Below, piece after piece: positions 45,536 through 52,218 of a DNA stretch of 64,000 nt; positions within the stretch are counted from its first letter, which is position 1; each line of letters begins with the position of its first letter. Origin of the DNA: Lactococcus sp. dk101 (lineage in GTDB: Bacteria; Bacillota; Bacilli; Lactobacillales; Streptococcaceae); the NCBI RefSeq assembly GCF_009601055.1, contig NZ_WITI01000004.1:62001-126000 (forward strand), written 5' to 3'. Made by a program: the position numbers and the translations under genes. The notes below the pieces were generated by a model. That model had not been told where the DNA came from, did no database searches, and saw nothing but the letters and a program-made list of their open reading frames with translations.

Positions 45536-46150
45536 TTATTTTACAAATTCTGAAAGACTGCTAGTCTTTTCGTCAAAGCTGACAAATTTTCCGTCAGCTT
45601 CTATTTTGATAAGTGTGGGAACAATGCTGACAGCATAGGTTTCGCGAACGGCTGCAAGCTCTGGATCGATGTCCGTATTCTCGGTGTCAACATAGTGAAT
45701 GTTGGCTCCCTTTAGTGCGGGCAACTGTCTAGCAAAATAACGTGTCCAAGGACAAGTGACACGGCCAAACAAGATGAAATCGCCTGCTGTCAGCTCTGAC
45801 AGCTTTTGATAAGTGTTGACCACTGTTACGTGTTCAATATTGTGGAAAAATTCAGCACGTTTTTGGCTACTGTAAGGTTCTGCCACCCAAGTCCCGATAA
45901 TGATAACGGTATTGTCCTCTGGCGAGACAAAACTAAACATAAAACGACCATCAACAAGTGGTAAAATTTCGCTGTAAGTCAGCCCTAATTCGACGATTTT
46001 ATCGAAAACCTCGTCCAAATAAGGCAGACAAATGGTCACTGTTTGAGGGTCTGAAACGACTGTTTCATTAAGTGCTACTTCATCTTCAAGCCCCAATTCT
46101 TTCCAAAAAATCTCTGCATTGACTAAACTATTCACATTTAATGTAATCAT
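45536..46150 (-). CDS. Two-domain protein: VOC-like half plus thioredoxin-fold domain
   Basis: 204 residues. Residues 1-90 follow a glyoxalase/VOC pattern (ITLNVNSLVNAEIFWKELGL ... GRFMFSFVSPEDNTVIIIG). Residues 105-200 form a thioredoxin-like domain with C133-P-W-T136 and a cis-proline at VPT (177-179). Only one cysteine of the usual CxxC is present, so disulfide exchange would be monothiol. Thioredoxin-like proteins of this kind are sometimes named bacteriocin transport accessory proteins; no such locus is adjacent. AAGGAG precedes the start. One palindrome copy lies at the domain junction, read LSELTA. Confidence 0.75.
   Translation of the reverse strand: MITLNVNSLVNAEIFWKELGLEDEVALNETVVSDPQTVTICLPYLDEVFDKIVELGLTYSEILPLVDGRFMFSFVSPEDNTVIIIGTWVAEPYSSQKRAEFFHNIEHVTVVNTYQKLSELTAGDFILFGRVTCPWTRYFARQLPALKGANIHYVDTENTDIDPELAAVRETYAVSIVPTLIKIEADGKFVSFDEKTSSLSEFVK
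45788..45801. repeat. TGTCAGNNCTGACA palindrome, copy 15
   Basis: TGTCAG-CT-CTGACA, extended to 18 bp with GC/GC flanks; read as KLSELTA in the linker of the VOC/thioredoxin protein. Confidence 0.9.
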
Positions 46151-46159
46151 AAGTTCTCC

Positions 46160-46960
46160 TTATTGAACAAATTTTGTCCACAATATCAGGAGGCCCGCAA
46201 CAGCAATAATACTGAGGATGAGCCAACTGTCACACGTGCGCCATTTCAACTGACGGTATTTGGTGCGACCGTCACCGCCTTGATAACCACGGCTTTCCAT
46301 GGCAATCGCCAAATCATCTGCCCGTCGAAAACTAGAAACGAACAAAGGAATCAATATAGGAATAACAGATTTTATTTTTTGAAGTAAATTCCCTTCGCCA
46401 AAATCCATTCCCCGCGCCTTTTGCGCATTCATTATCATGGTGGTATCATCCATCAAAGTTGGGATAAATCGCAAGGAAATCGACAACATCAAGCCCAATT
46501 CGTGAACGGGAACTTTGATTTTTTTGAGTGGCGAAAGTCCTGTTTCAATCCCATCTGCCAAAGTCAACGGTGGTGTCGTCAATGTCAGAATGGTTGACAT
46601 GAAGATAATCAAGACAAATCTGAAAAAGATATACACCGCGTTAATCATTGATTCGATTGACAACTGAAAAATCCAAAAATGGAAGATAACGTGACTTCCA
46701 GGTGTAAACAACATCTGAAAAATCACCGTAAATAAGATAATCCCAATCATTGGCCGCAGGCCTTTTAGAAAATAAGTAATTGGAATCTTTGACAGCCAAA
46801 CACCCAAGAAGGTATAAACCAGCAAGAGTGCATAGCCAAACCAGTCATGTGCCAAGAAAATAACCGCAATGAAGGCAATAATTACCAACAATTTCGAACG
46901 TGGATCCATTTTGTGAATCACCGAATTCCCTGGAATGTAACGTCCCATCAACATATTCAT
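46160..46960 (-). CDS. ecfT: ECF transporter transmembrane subunit EcfT
   Basis: 266-residue scaffold subunit of the group II ECF vitamin importer. Hydrophobic segments fill residues 25-130 and 240-262. The ATPase-coupling helices contain the ARG motifs (QKARGMD near 180 and AMESRGYQG near 218). It overlaps ecfA2 by 4 nt (ATGA), and GAGGAGG precedes its start. It serves several S components in the cell, probably including the one encoded at 12.3-12.8 kb. Confidence 0.95.
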   Translation of the reverse strand: MNMLMGRYIPGNSVIHKMDPRSKLLVIIAFIAVIFLAHDWFGYALLLVYTFLGVWLSKIPITYFLKGLRPMIGIILFTVIFQMLFTPGSHVIFHFWIFQLSIESMINAVYIFFRFVLIIFMSTILTLTTPPLTLADGIETGLSPLKKIKVPVHELGLMLSISLRFIPTLMDDTTMIMNAQKARGMDFGEGNLLQKIKSVIPILIPLFVSSFRRADDLAIAMESRGYQGGDGRTKYRQLKWRTCDSWLILSIIAVAGLLILWTKFVQ

Positions 46961-47856
46961 CTCAATAGGCCTCCTCGCAGGGAAGTAGATTGACCGTTCC
47001 CGTTCCCGTTTTCATTTTTCATGCTTGATAAAACCATGACTAATTCTGCTCGCGTGATTGGTAGTTTTTTAAATTCAATGCCTCGTTTTTGCAGTTGAAC
47101 TGCAAATTCTGTTGCTTTTGGCACACCAAGTTCGTGAGCTTTCAAAAAGTCAACTTTTTGAAAAACGTCATGAGGATTGCCAGAGCTGATGACATGTCCC
47201 TTTTCAATCAAATAAACCTGATCAGCATAATTCGCAACATCGTCCATCAAATGCGTTACTAAAACAACCGTTTGTCCACTCGCATGAATGGACTCAAAAA
47301 GCTCCATCATTTCAATTCGCGCTTTCGGATCAAGCCCTGCCGTTGGTTCATCAAGTACCAGCACTTCGGGGTTCATTGCCAAAATTCCCGCGATTGCAAC
47401 ACGGCGCATTTGACCTCCGGAAAGTTCAAAAGGCGAACGTTCCCAAAGTTCTTCTGGTAAGCCGACTAATTTTAATTTTTCTTTGGCTGTTTCCGTTGCG
47501 TCAGCTTCCGAAATGCCAAAATTCTGTGGGCCAAAAGCCACGTCTTTCAATACTGTTTCTTCAAATAACTGTGCTTCAGGAAATTGAAAAACAACCCCAA
47601 CCTTTTTTCGTACCGGTTTGATTGCTTTGGCTTTACTGTCATTTGTGATAACAATATCATCAACAGTGACAGAACCTTCTGTTGGTTTTACCAAACCGTT
47701 CAAATGTTGCATCAAGGTCGATTTTCCTGAGCCCGTATGTCCAATGACCGCCGTATAGGAGCCATTTTTAATTTCCATATCTATATCAAACAAGGCTCGA
47801 CTTGCAAAAGGCGTTCCTACTTGATAAGTGAAATTTACTTTTTCAAATTTTATCAT
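46957..47856 (-). CDS. ecfA2: ECF transporter ATPase EcfA2
   Basis: 299-residue ABC ATPase. Walker [10 protein letters not shown] (39-47), signature LSGGQMRR (about 144-151), Walker [13 protein letters not shown]. The C-terminal ~70 residues ([21 protein letters not shown]) are the EcfA dimerisation tail; a low-complexity GNGNGQ stretch precedes the C-terminus. It begins 1 nt after ecfA1. Confidence 0.95.
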   Translation of the reverse strand: MIKFEKVNFTYQVGTPFASRALFDIDMEIKNGSYTAVIGHTGSGKSTLMQHLNGLVKPTEGSVTVDDIVITNDSKAKAIKPVRKKVGVVFQFPEAQLFEETVLKDVAFGPQNFGISEADATETAKEKLKLVGLPEELWERSPFELSGGQMRRVAIAGILAMNPEVLVLDEPTAGLDPKARIEMMELFESIHASGQTVVLVTHLMDDVANYADQVYLIEKGHVISSGNPHDVFQKVDFLKAHELGVPKATEFAVQLQKRGIEFKKLPITRAELVMVLSSMKNENGNGNGQSTSLRGGLLR

Positions 47857-47857
47857 T

Positions 47858-48691
47858 TTATTTTAACATTCCCGCCAGTTTATCGGCTAATTTTTCTTCA
47901 GTCAGATATTCTGCTGGTAAATCAAAGCCTTTGCAGCGTAAATCCGCCATCAAATTGGTCGTAAATGGAACATCGAGTCCGATTTCGACCATGTCTTTAT
48001 GCGAGCCGAAAAGTTGCTCTGGGCCAGCTGTTTGGACAACTTTGCCCGAATTCATCACGATTATTCGATCTGATGCCGCTGCTTCGTCCAAATCATGTGT
48101 GATTGACAAAACGGTCAAGCCATATTTGTCTTTGATTTGATGAATAACCGCCATTATTTCTGCACGACCAGTTGGGTCAAGCATGGAAGTTGACTCGTCC
48201 AAAATAATAATTTCTGGACGCAGGGCAATAATTCCTGCAATCGCCACACGTTGCTTTTGACCACCAGACAAACGGGCAGGTTCTTTCATTTTGAAATCCA
48301 GCATGTTGACAGCCGCCAAAGCTTCATCAACCCGCTTCATCATCTCATCACGTGGCACACCTTGATTTTCCATGCCAAAAGCCACGTCATCTTCAACTGT
48401 GGCGCCAACAAATTGATTATCTGGATTTTGGAAAACCATCCCAATTTTACGGCGTAAATCCCAGACATTTTCAACAGTAAGCACTTGGCCATCTATTTTT
48501 ACAGTTCCAGTAAATTCTTCAAGCAGACCATCAATCAGTCGTGCTGTTGTTGATTTTCCAGAACCATTTTGCCCGATAATCGAGACCCATTCACCTTTTT
48601 CCACGAAAAAACTAACGCCGTCCAACTGTTCGACATCGCTCTCTTTTTCATATTTAAAGTGTAAATTTTCTACTTCAAGAATTATATTCAT
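47858..48691 (-). CDS. ecfA1: ECF transporter ATPase EcfA1
   Basis: 277-residue ABC ATPase from [12 protein letters not shown]. Walker [10 protein letters not shown] (about 39-47), signature LSGGQKQR (about 140-147), Walker [14 protein letters not shown] in the DEST motif is the catalytic base. First gene of ecfA1-ecfA2-ecfT. The ATG three codons upstream lies inside the -10 box TATAAT (48704-48699), so the second ATG (48691) is chosen; it coincides with the expected transcription start, predicting a leaderless operon mRNA. Confidence 0.93.
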   Translation of the reverse strand: MNIILEVENLHFKYEKESDVEQLDGVSFFVEKGEWVSIIGQNGSGKSTTARLIDGLLEEFTGTVKIDGQVLTVENVWDLRRKIGMVFQNPDNQFVGATVEDDVAFGMENQGVPRDEMMKRVDEALAAVNMLDFKMKEPARLSGGQKQRVAIAGIIALRPEIIILDESTSMLDPTGRAEIMAVIHQIKDKYGLTVLSITHDLDEAAASDRIIVMNSGKVVQTAGPEQLFGSHKDMVEIGLDVPFTTNLMADLRCKGFDLPAEYLTEEKLADKLAGMLK

Positions 48692-48698
48692 AGTTTTC

Positions 48699-48707
48699 AT
48701 TATATCA
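48699..48707 (-). promoter_or_regulatory. Extended -10 promoter of the ecfA1-ecfA2-ecfT operon
   Basis: Minus strand TGATATAAT, then GAAAACT, then ATG. No Shine-Dalgarno in the gap and no convincing -35. Confidence 0.65.
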
Positions 48708-48765
48708 AATTTTGCGTACTTCTGCGCCCTTTCGTTTCATATCTGCGCTTTATTTTTTGATTTTT

Positions 48766-49275
48766 TCATGATTTAAATAATTTTTCAAAATCAATATCAT
48801 CGTCGTCAATTTTAAAGTCTTTAAGAGCTGACTTTAATGGCAAATGTTTCTTTCGCTTATTCACACTGTGTTTGATTTCATTTGCTGACGCCTCCGTCAG
48901 TGCTGACGGCAATTTTTTGGCCTGTACTGTCGCCTTTTTAGGCTTTACAATCCCCGTTTTGCTGGTTTTTATGGCAAAATTCTCTCGCGGAAATTCTTTT
49001 TTTAAACGCTCAATTATGGACGCCGCACCAAAGTTGCTTCCCACCCAAAATGGCGTATCGCTGGCTTTTGCCGCTTCTTTGGCAAACCTGACCGAATGAT
49101 GTGCGACATTGAGATTTCTGATGACCACAAAATCAGCTTTGGCCACCAGTTGGTCGATTTCTTGCCGATTTGGTTTTTTCTTGTCAAAACCCAAAAAGTC
49201 ACAGCCCACTTCTGCCAATCCGTCTCGCAAATTACGCCAATAACCTGATTCACAAATCACTAAAACTGTTTTCAT
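48766..49275 (-). CDS. DUF2325-domain protein
   Basis: 169 residues. The first ~100 residues match the DUF2325 pattern (MKTVLVICESGYWRNLRDGLAEVG ... ADFVVIRNLNVAHHSVRFAKEAAK ... PFWVGSNFGAASIIERL); the rest is a basic linker and an acidic tail (DDDDIDFEKLF). Function unknown. It is the last recognisable host gene before the prophage. A palindrome near-copy CGTCAGTGCTGACG (48895-48908) is read PSALTE. Confidence 0.82.
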   Translation of the reverse strand: MKTVLVICESGYWRNLRDGLAEVGCDFLGFDKKKPNRQEIDQLVAKADFVVIRNLNVAHHSVRFAKEAAKASDTPFWVGSNFGAASIIERLKKEFPRENFAIKTSKTGIVKPKKATVQAKKLPSALTEASANEIKHSVNKRKKHLPLKSALKDFKIDDDDIDFEKLFKS

Positions 49276-49321
49276 CTTATCTCATTTCCTTTCGCTCGTG
49301 ATTGATTTCTTCCAAAGAAGT

Positions 49322-49479
49322 AAAAAACGCTCAACTGAGCGAATTTCCACTTCATTTTAAGGAGAGAAGGGGATTTTAATACACCTGTATCCATTGTTTC
49401 CCCAGCTATTTGACCTAAATTTGACCTAAATAGTAAATACTAGTCAATATTAATTGTTAAATTCATTTGCTATCAAGTA
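49322..49479 (-). ncRNA. Possible transcript at the prophage-host junction (unit 8)
   Basis: Promoter -35 TTGTTT (49514-49509), 17-bp spacer, -10 TATAAT (49491-49486). A terminator stem CGCTCA/TGAGCG (49328-49341) with six T ends it after ~155 nt. The transcript would contain two tandem copies of TTTAGGTCAAA (about 49409-49431), a candidate attachment region. Less certain than the units upstream. A further hairpin with T-run (49559-49580) lies just before the promoter. Confidence 0.4.
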
Positions 49480-49607
49480 CTAATTATTATAGTATATAAC
49501 ATATGATAAAACAAGAGTACTGCCACCAAGAGACAGTTTTTATATTTTTTCCCACACTAAAAAAGCACTCTCACCAAGTGCTTTTCTTCTCTAAAATATT
49601 CCGCTGG

Positions 49608-49683
49608 ATAATAAAAGTCACCCCCGATTGGGTGACTAAACTAGTAAGATGGATTATCTCTCGTAGCAACTTGGAATTGTTAC
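49608..49683 (-). ncRNA. Small RNA unit 7
   Basis: Promoter TTGCAA (49717-49712), 16-bp spacer, TATAAT (49695-49690). The RNA starts with a hairpin AACUUG...CAAGUU, continues with ~30 nt of linker and ends with GTCACCC/GGGTGAC and a T-run. About 75 nt; no ribosome site or reading frame. Confidence 0.65.
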
Positions 49684-49729
49684 AAGTTTATTATATCACA
49701 ATATAATTTTATTGCAAGTGCCTATTGAA

Positions 49730-49784
49730 AAACAAAAACCCCTGTTATTGGGGCTTTGGTAAGGAATAAGATTCTACTTACCCT
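49730..49784 (-). ncRNA. Small RNA unit 6
   Basis: Promoter TTGCAA (49819-49814), 17-bp spacer, TATTAT (49796-49791). 5' hairpin GGTAAG/CTTACC, then directly a terminator with CCCC/GGGG core and five T. About 55 nt. The 20 bp before the promoter match those of unit 5 (TAGAAAACGCTTGCAATA). Confidence 0.65.
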
Positions 49785-49829
49785 ACAAATATAATAACAC
49801 AAACTATTTTATATTGCAAGCGTTTTCTA

Positions 49830-49905
49830 AAAATAAAAATTAAAACCGCCCTAATGGACGGATAAGAATAGGAAAAACTATAAATGAGTTAGCCTTGTTA
49901 GCTAT
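49830..49905 (-). ncRNA. Small RNA unit 5
   Basis: Promoter TTGCAA (49939-49934), 16-bp spacer, TACAAT (49917-49912). The RNA has a short 5' stem TAGC/GCTA, a ~25-nt U-rich linker and terminator CCGTCC-ATTA-GGGCGG with T-runs. About 70 nt. Its terminator is almost the same as that of unit 4, which points to duplication. Confidence 0.65.
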
Positions 49906-49959
49906 AATTTTATTGTAACATAATATTTATTTATTGCAAGCGTTTTCTAAAACTCATTA

Positions 49960-50030
49960 AAAAGAAAAAGCCGCCTCATGGACGGAATTCTCTAATGACG
50001 TAAATCAACTTAGTTCCTCTTGGAAACTAC
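49960..50030 (-). ncRNA. Small RNA unit 4
   Basis: Promoter TTGCAA (50064-50059), 16-bp spacer, TATAAT (50042-50037). 5' hairpin around TAGTTTCC-AAGA-GGAACTA, ~25-nt linker, terminator CCGTC-CATGA-GGCGG with T-runs. About 70 nt. Confidence 0.65.
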
Positions 50031-50084
50031 ACTATAATTATACCACTTTATAAAATCATTGCAAGTATTACCTTGGATTTTAAG

Positions 50085-50145
50085 CAAAATAAAATAGCAC
50101 TGGTTAAGGTCAGTGCTAGATATGAAAAACTTAAAACTTATTAAC
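50085..50145 (-). ncRNA. Small RNA unit 3
   Basis: Promoter TTGACA (50180-50175), 17-bp spacer, TATATT (50157-50152), the best -35 in the array. The RNA ends in TAGCACTG/CAGTGCTA (50095-50102/50111-50118) and a T-rich tail. About 60 nt, with no clear 5' hairpin. It begins just after tRNA-Ile. Confidence 0.65.
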
Positions 50146-50204
50146 AAATTAAATATAACATTATTTCAAGAATGTGTCAACACTTATCTAAAATATTTCT
50201 ATTA

Positions 50205-50278
50205 TGGTTCTTGTTGGACTCGAACCAACGGTCGCCCCGTTATGAGCGGGGAGCTTTAACCAGCTAAGCTAAAGAACC
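50205..50278 (-). tRNA. Prophage tRNA-Ile (anticodon CAT)
   Basis: 74 nt; acceptor GGTTCTT/AAGAACC, D arm GCTT...AAGC, anticodon arm CCCCG-CTCATAA-CGGGG, T arm GTTGG-TTCGAGT-CCAAC. The CTCATAA loop and the body resemble the AUA-reading tRNA-Ile (C34 becomes lysidine) rather than Met. It lies inside the small-RNA array, directly after the hairpin of unit 2, and may be transcribed from that unit's promoter. Confidence 0.88.
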
Positions 50279-50279
50279 G

Positions 50280-50348
50280 AAAACTGTCCACTCACCAGGA
50301 CAGTTTTGTAATACCTAAGAGAAATACCATAGTCTCGCTAAAGGCTAT
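50280..50348 (-). ncRNA. Small RNA unit 2 (leader of tRNA-Ile?)
   Basis: Promoter TTGTAA (50383-50378), 17-bp spacer, TATAAT (50360-50355). The RNA ends in a 10-bp stem AAAACTGTCC/GGACAGTTTT, but only four T follow and the tRNA begins at once, so this may be a partial terminator or a processing hairpin in a tRNA precursor. Confidence 0.6.
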
Positions 50349-50396
50349 AAGTTTATTATACAATCATTAATAAAATATTACAATAATTTATTAATC

Positions 50397-50457
50397 AAAA
50401 AAGCGCCACTGGAGAATGGCACTTGGAAAAGAAAACCTAACGTCGATGGAGCGACGT
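50397..50457 (-). ncRNA. Small RNA unit 1
   Basis: Promoter TTGAAA (50492-50487), 17-bp spacer, TATAAT (50469-50464). The RNA opens with a perfect 7-bp hairpin AACGTCG/CGACGTT, has a pyrimidine-rich linker and ends in GTGCCATT-CTCC-AGTGGCGC with six T. About 60 nt. It lies directly after the endolysin terminator. Confidence 0.68.
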
Positions 50458-50501
50458 TACTTTATTATACATCTATTACTAATAGATTTCAATAATTTAT
50501 C

Positions 50502-50527
50502 GAAAAAAAAAGCCCCTTTCGGAGCTG
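50502..50527 (-). terminator. Terminator of the prophage late operon
   Basis: AGCTCC-GAAA-GGGGCT stem with a nine-T tail, 6 bp after the endolysin stop. Confidence 0.9.
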
Positions 50528-50532
50528 TTTGT

Positions 50533-51333
50533 TTAAATCCAATTCTTGCCACTATTGAGTGCTTTTTGCAGTGCCATGATCATTTGACTCGGTTTTGACT
50601 TCACACCATCTACTGGAGTGCCAAGCACTATCTGTAGCCCTTTCCATGTGTTAAAGCCTGCAATACCGTCAATCACAAGATTAAAGTTAACCTTCATCAC
50701 TTTAAGTTTCGCATTGATGGATTGCTGCAAGGCTGAAATCGTTGCTTTACCTGGAATACCGTCCACGACAAGAGAGTAACCAATCAGATTGAGTGAGGTT
50801 TGAACAGCTTTCCATGTAAGAAGACCATCATATCCGTCTACTTCAAGTTGAGTTGGTGTGTTTCCTGTTTCTTCTACTGCCCAAATCTCAGTGTGGGCTT
50901 TCAAGCGTGTAACGCCTGTATAAGAAGACCATGGGGCAACTTGTACTGCATTGTTCTTGACAAATATTTTGCCATTATCCCAGTCTGTCGCTGTCGTATT
51001 CCAAAAGTTCCCCTCCGGAGTAATCAACCCCACGTGACCACTATTTCCGCCTGAACTTGACATATCTTGACCGATGGACATCAAAGCAAAGCCATACCCC
51101 CGCCAATTCTTAGCGCCTGCAGTTGTACCTGAATAAACTTTAGTCAGTCCATGTTGTGAAAACAGTGAAGCTAGATTGAGGGTGGAATAGTTGAGCGCAT
51201 TGATTGAAAGTCCTACTGCTTTGGCGAATGCCTCTGCCGCAGAGGATGAACAATCAAAGCGTGGATAAATTTGTGAATAAGTATGTTTTCCTACATTTTC
51301 TTGATACCAAGCGACTGCCTTACTCCAATTCAT
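50533..51333 (-). CDS. Phage endolysin (NlpC/P60-like) with two wall-binding repeats
   Basis: 266 residues from the start at 51333 (MNWSKAVAWYQENVG), which follows AAGGAG. The N-terminal domain (1-155) has nucleophile C28 in FDCSSS and H100 in GHVGLITP, the pattern of the phage amidase/NlpC-P60 group. Two C-terminal peptidoglycan-binding repeats follow (VDGYDGLLTWKAVQ... about 168-208 and VIDGIAGFNTWKGLQ... about 220-262). No signal peptide, so release depends on the holins encoded upstream. Last gene of the late operon. Confidence 0.92.
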   Translation of the reverse strand: MNWSKAVAWYQENVGKHTYSQIYPRFDCSSSAAEAFAKAVGLSINALNYSTLNLASLFSQHGLTKVYSGTTAGAKNWRGYGFALMSIGQDMSSSGGNSGHVGLITPEGNFWNTTATDWDNGKIFVKNNAVQVAPWSSYTGVTRLKAHTEIWAVEETGNTPTQLEVDGYDGLLTWKAVQTSLNLIGYSLVVDGIPGKATISALQQSINAKLKVMKVNFNLVIDGIAGFNTWKGLQIVLGTPVDGVKSKPSQMIMALQKALNSGKNWI

Positions 51334-51538
51334 CAGTATTCTCCTTCTTATAATTGACTGCACTTACACCTGTAACAGCGCCTAAGAACACCGCTACAGC
51401 GTTTAAAGTAAGCACTGCTAAATCTGTACCTCCCCAGCCATATGCTTTGCCTAGAACACTGACAAGCACACTGAGTGCAGGCAAGACTGTAAGGACGGCC
51501 CATTTTATTTTCGTATACACTTTATCATTTAAAATCAT
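51320..51538 (-). CDS. Phage holin, phiLC3-like
   Basis: 72 residues from the start at 51538 (MILNDKVYTKIKWAV), which follows AAGGAG. Two membrane segments (about 13-33 and 40-60) and a charged C-terminus (NYKKENTDELE). Resembles small holins of the phi-LC3 type that open the membrane for the endolysin. It overlaps both neighbours (14 nt each), so translation is coupled. Confidence 0.85.
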   Translation of the reverse strand: MILNDKVYTKIKWAVLTVLPALSVLVSVLGKAYGWGGTDLAVLTLNAVAVFLGAVTGVSAVNYKKENTDELE

Positions 51539-51941
51539 TTTCTTTCTCCTTTTCTTTTGAGTTAAAAACATCATCTTTAGATTTAATTTCTTCACTTAAC
51601 TTTTCTTTCAAAGTTCGTGGAATTGGGATGCCCAATGCTTCTAGGTTCCCAACGATTGATGCGACATAGGAAAGACAAAAGAACACCAGTACAGTATCTG
51701 TTAGGCCTCCAAAACCAAGTTCTGTAGCCCATGGATAGATGGCGACAATCATACAAAGCAATGCGCCATGAGATACAACGCCTTTTCTTGCGACACTTGA
51801 TTTGAAAGTACTGGTTGCCCAACCTTTTGCCATTCCCAATGCAATATCAAACAGAATAACAAAGACAAGCAAAGTAAATAGCCAGTGGTCCACAAACTCC
51901 AGTGCGTAAAAATCTTGATAAACTCCTAAAAATTCTTTCAT
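51525..51941 (-). CDS. Second phage holin (toxin secretion/phage lysis holin family)
   Basis: 138 residues with four hydrophobic segments (about 18-35, 55-72, 76-95) and a highly charged tail (KSKDDVFNSKEKEKENDFK). LFDIALGMAKGWATSTFKSSVARKGVVSH is typical of the Phage_holin_4 family. It precedes the small holin with an overlap; two-component holin systems are common in Lactococcus phages. Confidence 0.87.
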   Translation of the reverse strand: MKEFLGVYQDFYALEFVDHWLFTLLVFVILFDIALGMAKGWATSTFKSSVARKGVVSHGALLCMIVAIYPWATELGFGGLTDTVLVFFCLSYVASIVGNLEALGIPIPRTLKEKLSEEIKSKDDVFNSKEKEKENDFK

Positions 51942-51955
51942 ATTCTCCTATCTTC

Positions 51956-52192
51956 CTAATTTGTCATCGCCTTTGATTTTGCTTCTGCTTGATCAAGTGT
52001 GAGGTCTAATAATTCATGCAAAGCATCTCTGCTCAATCCGTCTGCGAAGAATGCTGTTGGGTTGTTAAACGAAACATTAAAATTTCCCGAACCATCCAAA
52101 GAAATATTTGAACTGGCCGAAGCAGTTTGATGCTCTTCTTGCATGATTGAATAATTGTAGGTTTCGTTCGTTATTTTTGTATTTTCTGACAT
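51956..52192 (-). CDS. Small phage structural or lysis-associated protein
   Basis: 78 residues from the start at 52192 (MSENTKITNETYNYSIMQEE), which follows AAAGGGG. Soluble, with no membrane segment; the middle is S/N/G-rich and the end helical. Its place between the tail fibre and holin genes suits a small hypothetical virion protein. No family recognised. Confidence 0.65.
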   Translation of the reverse strand: MSENTKITNETYNYSIMQEEHQTASASSNISLDGSGNFNVSFNNPTAFFADGLSRDALHELLDLTLDQAEAKSKAMTN

Positions 52193-52218
52193 TTTCCACC
52201 CCTTTCTAATTTTTAATA

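Noticed and set aside
48699-48700. ATG at 48700 as the ecfA1 start
   Set aside because: It overlaps the -10 box, so it would not be in the mRNA; the ATG at 48691 fits better.
49814-49945. Repeated TTGCAAGCGTTTTCTAAAA stretches (49814 and 49934), at first sight CRISPR-like repeats
   Set aside because: Only two copies, 120 bp apart, with promoters and terminators in between and no cas genes; they are shared promoter upstream sequences of the small-RNA units.
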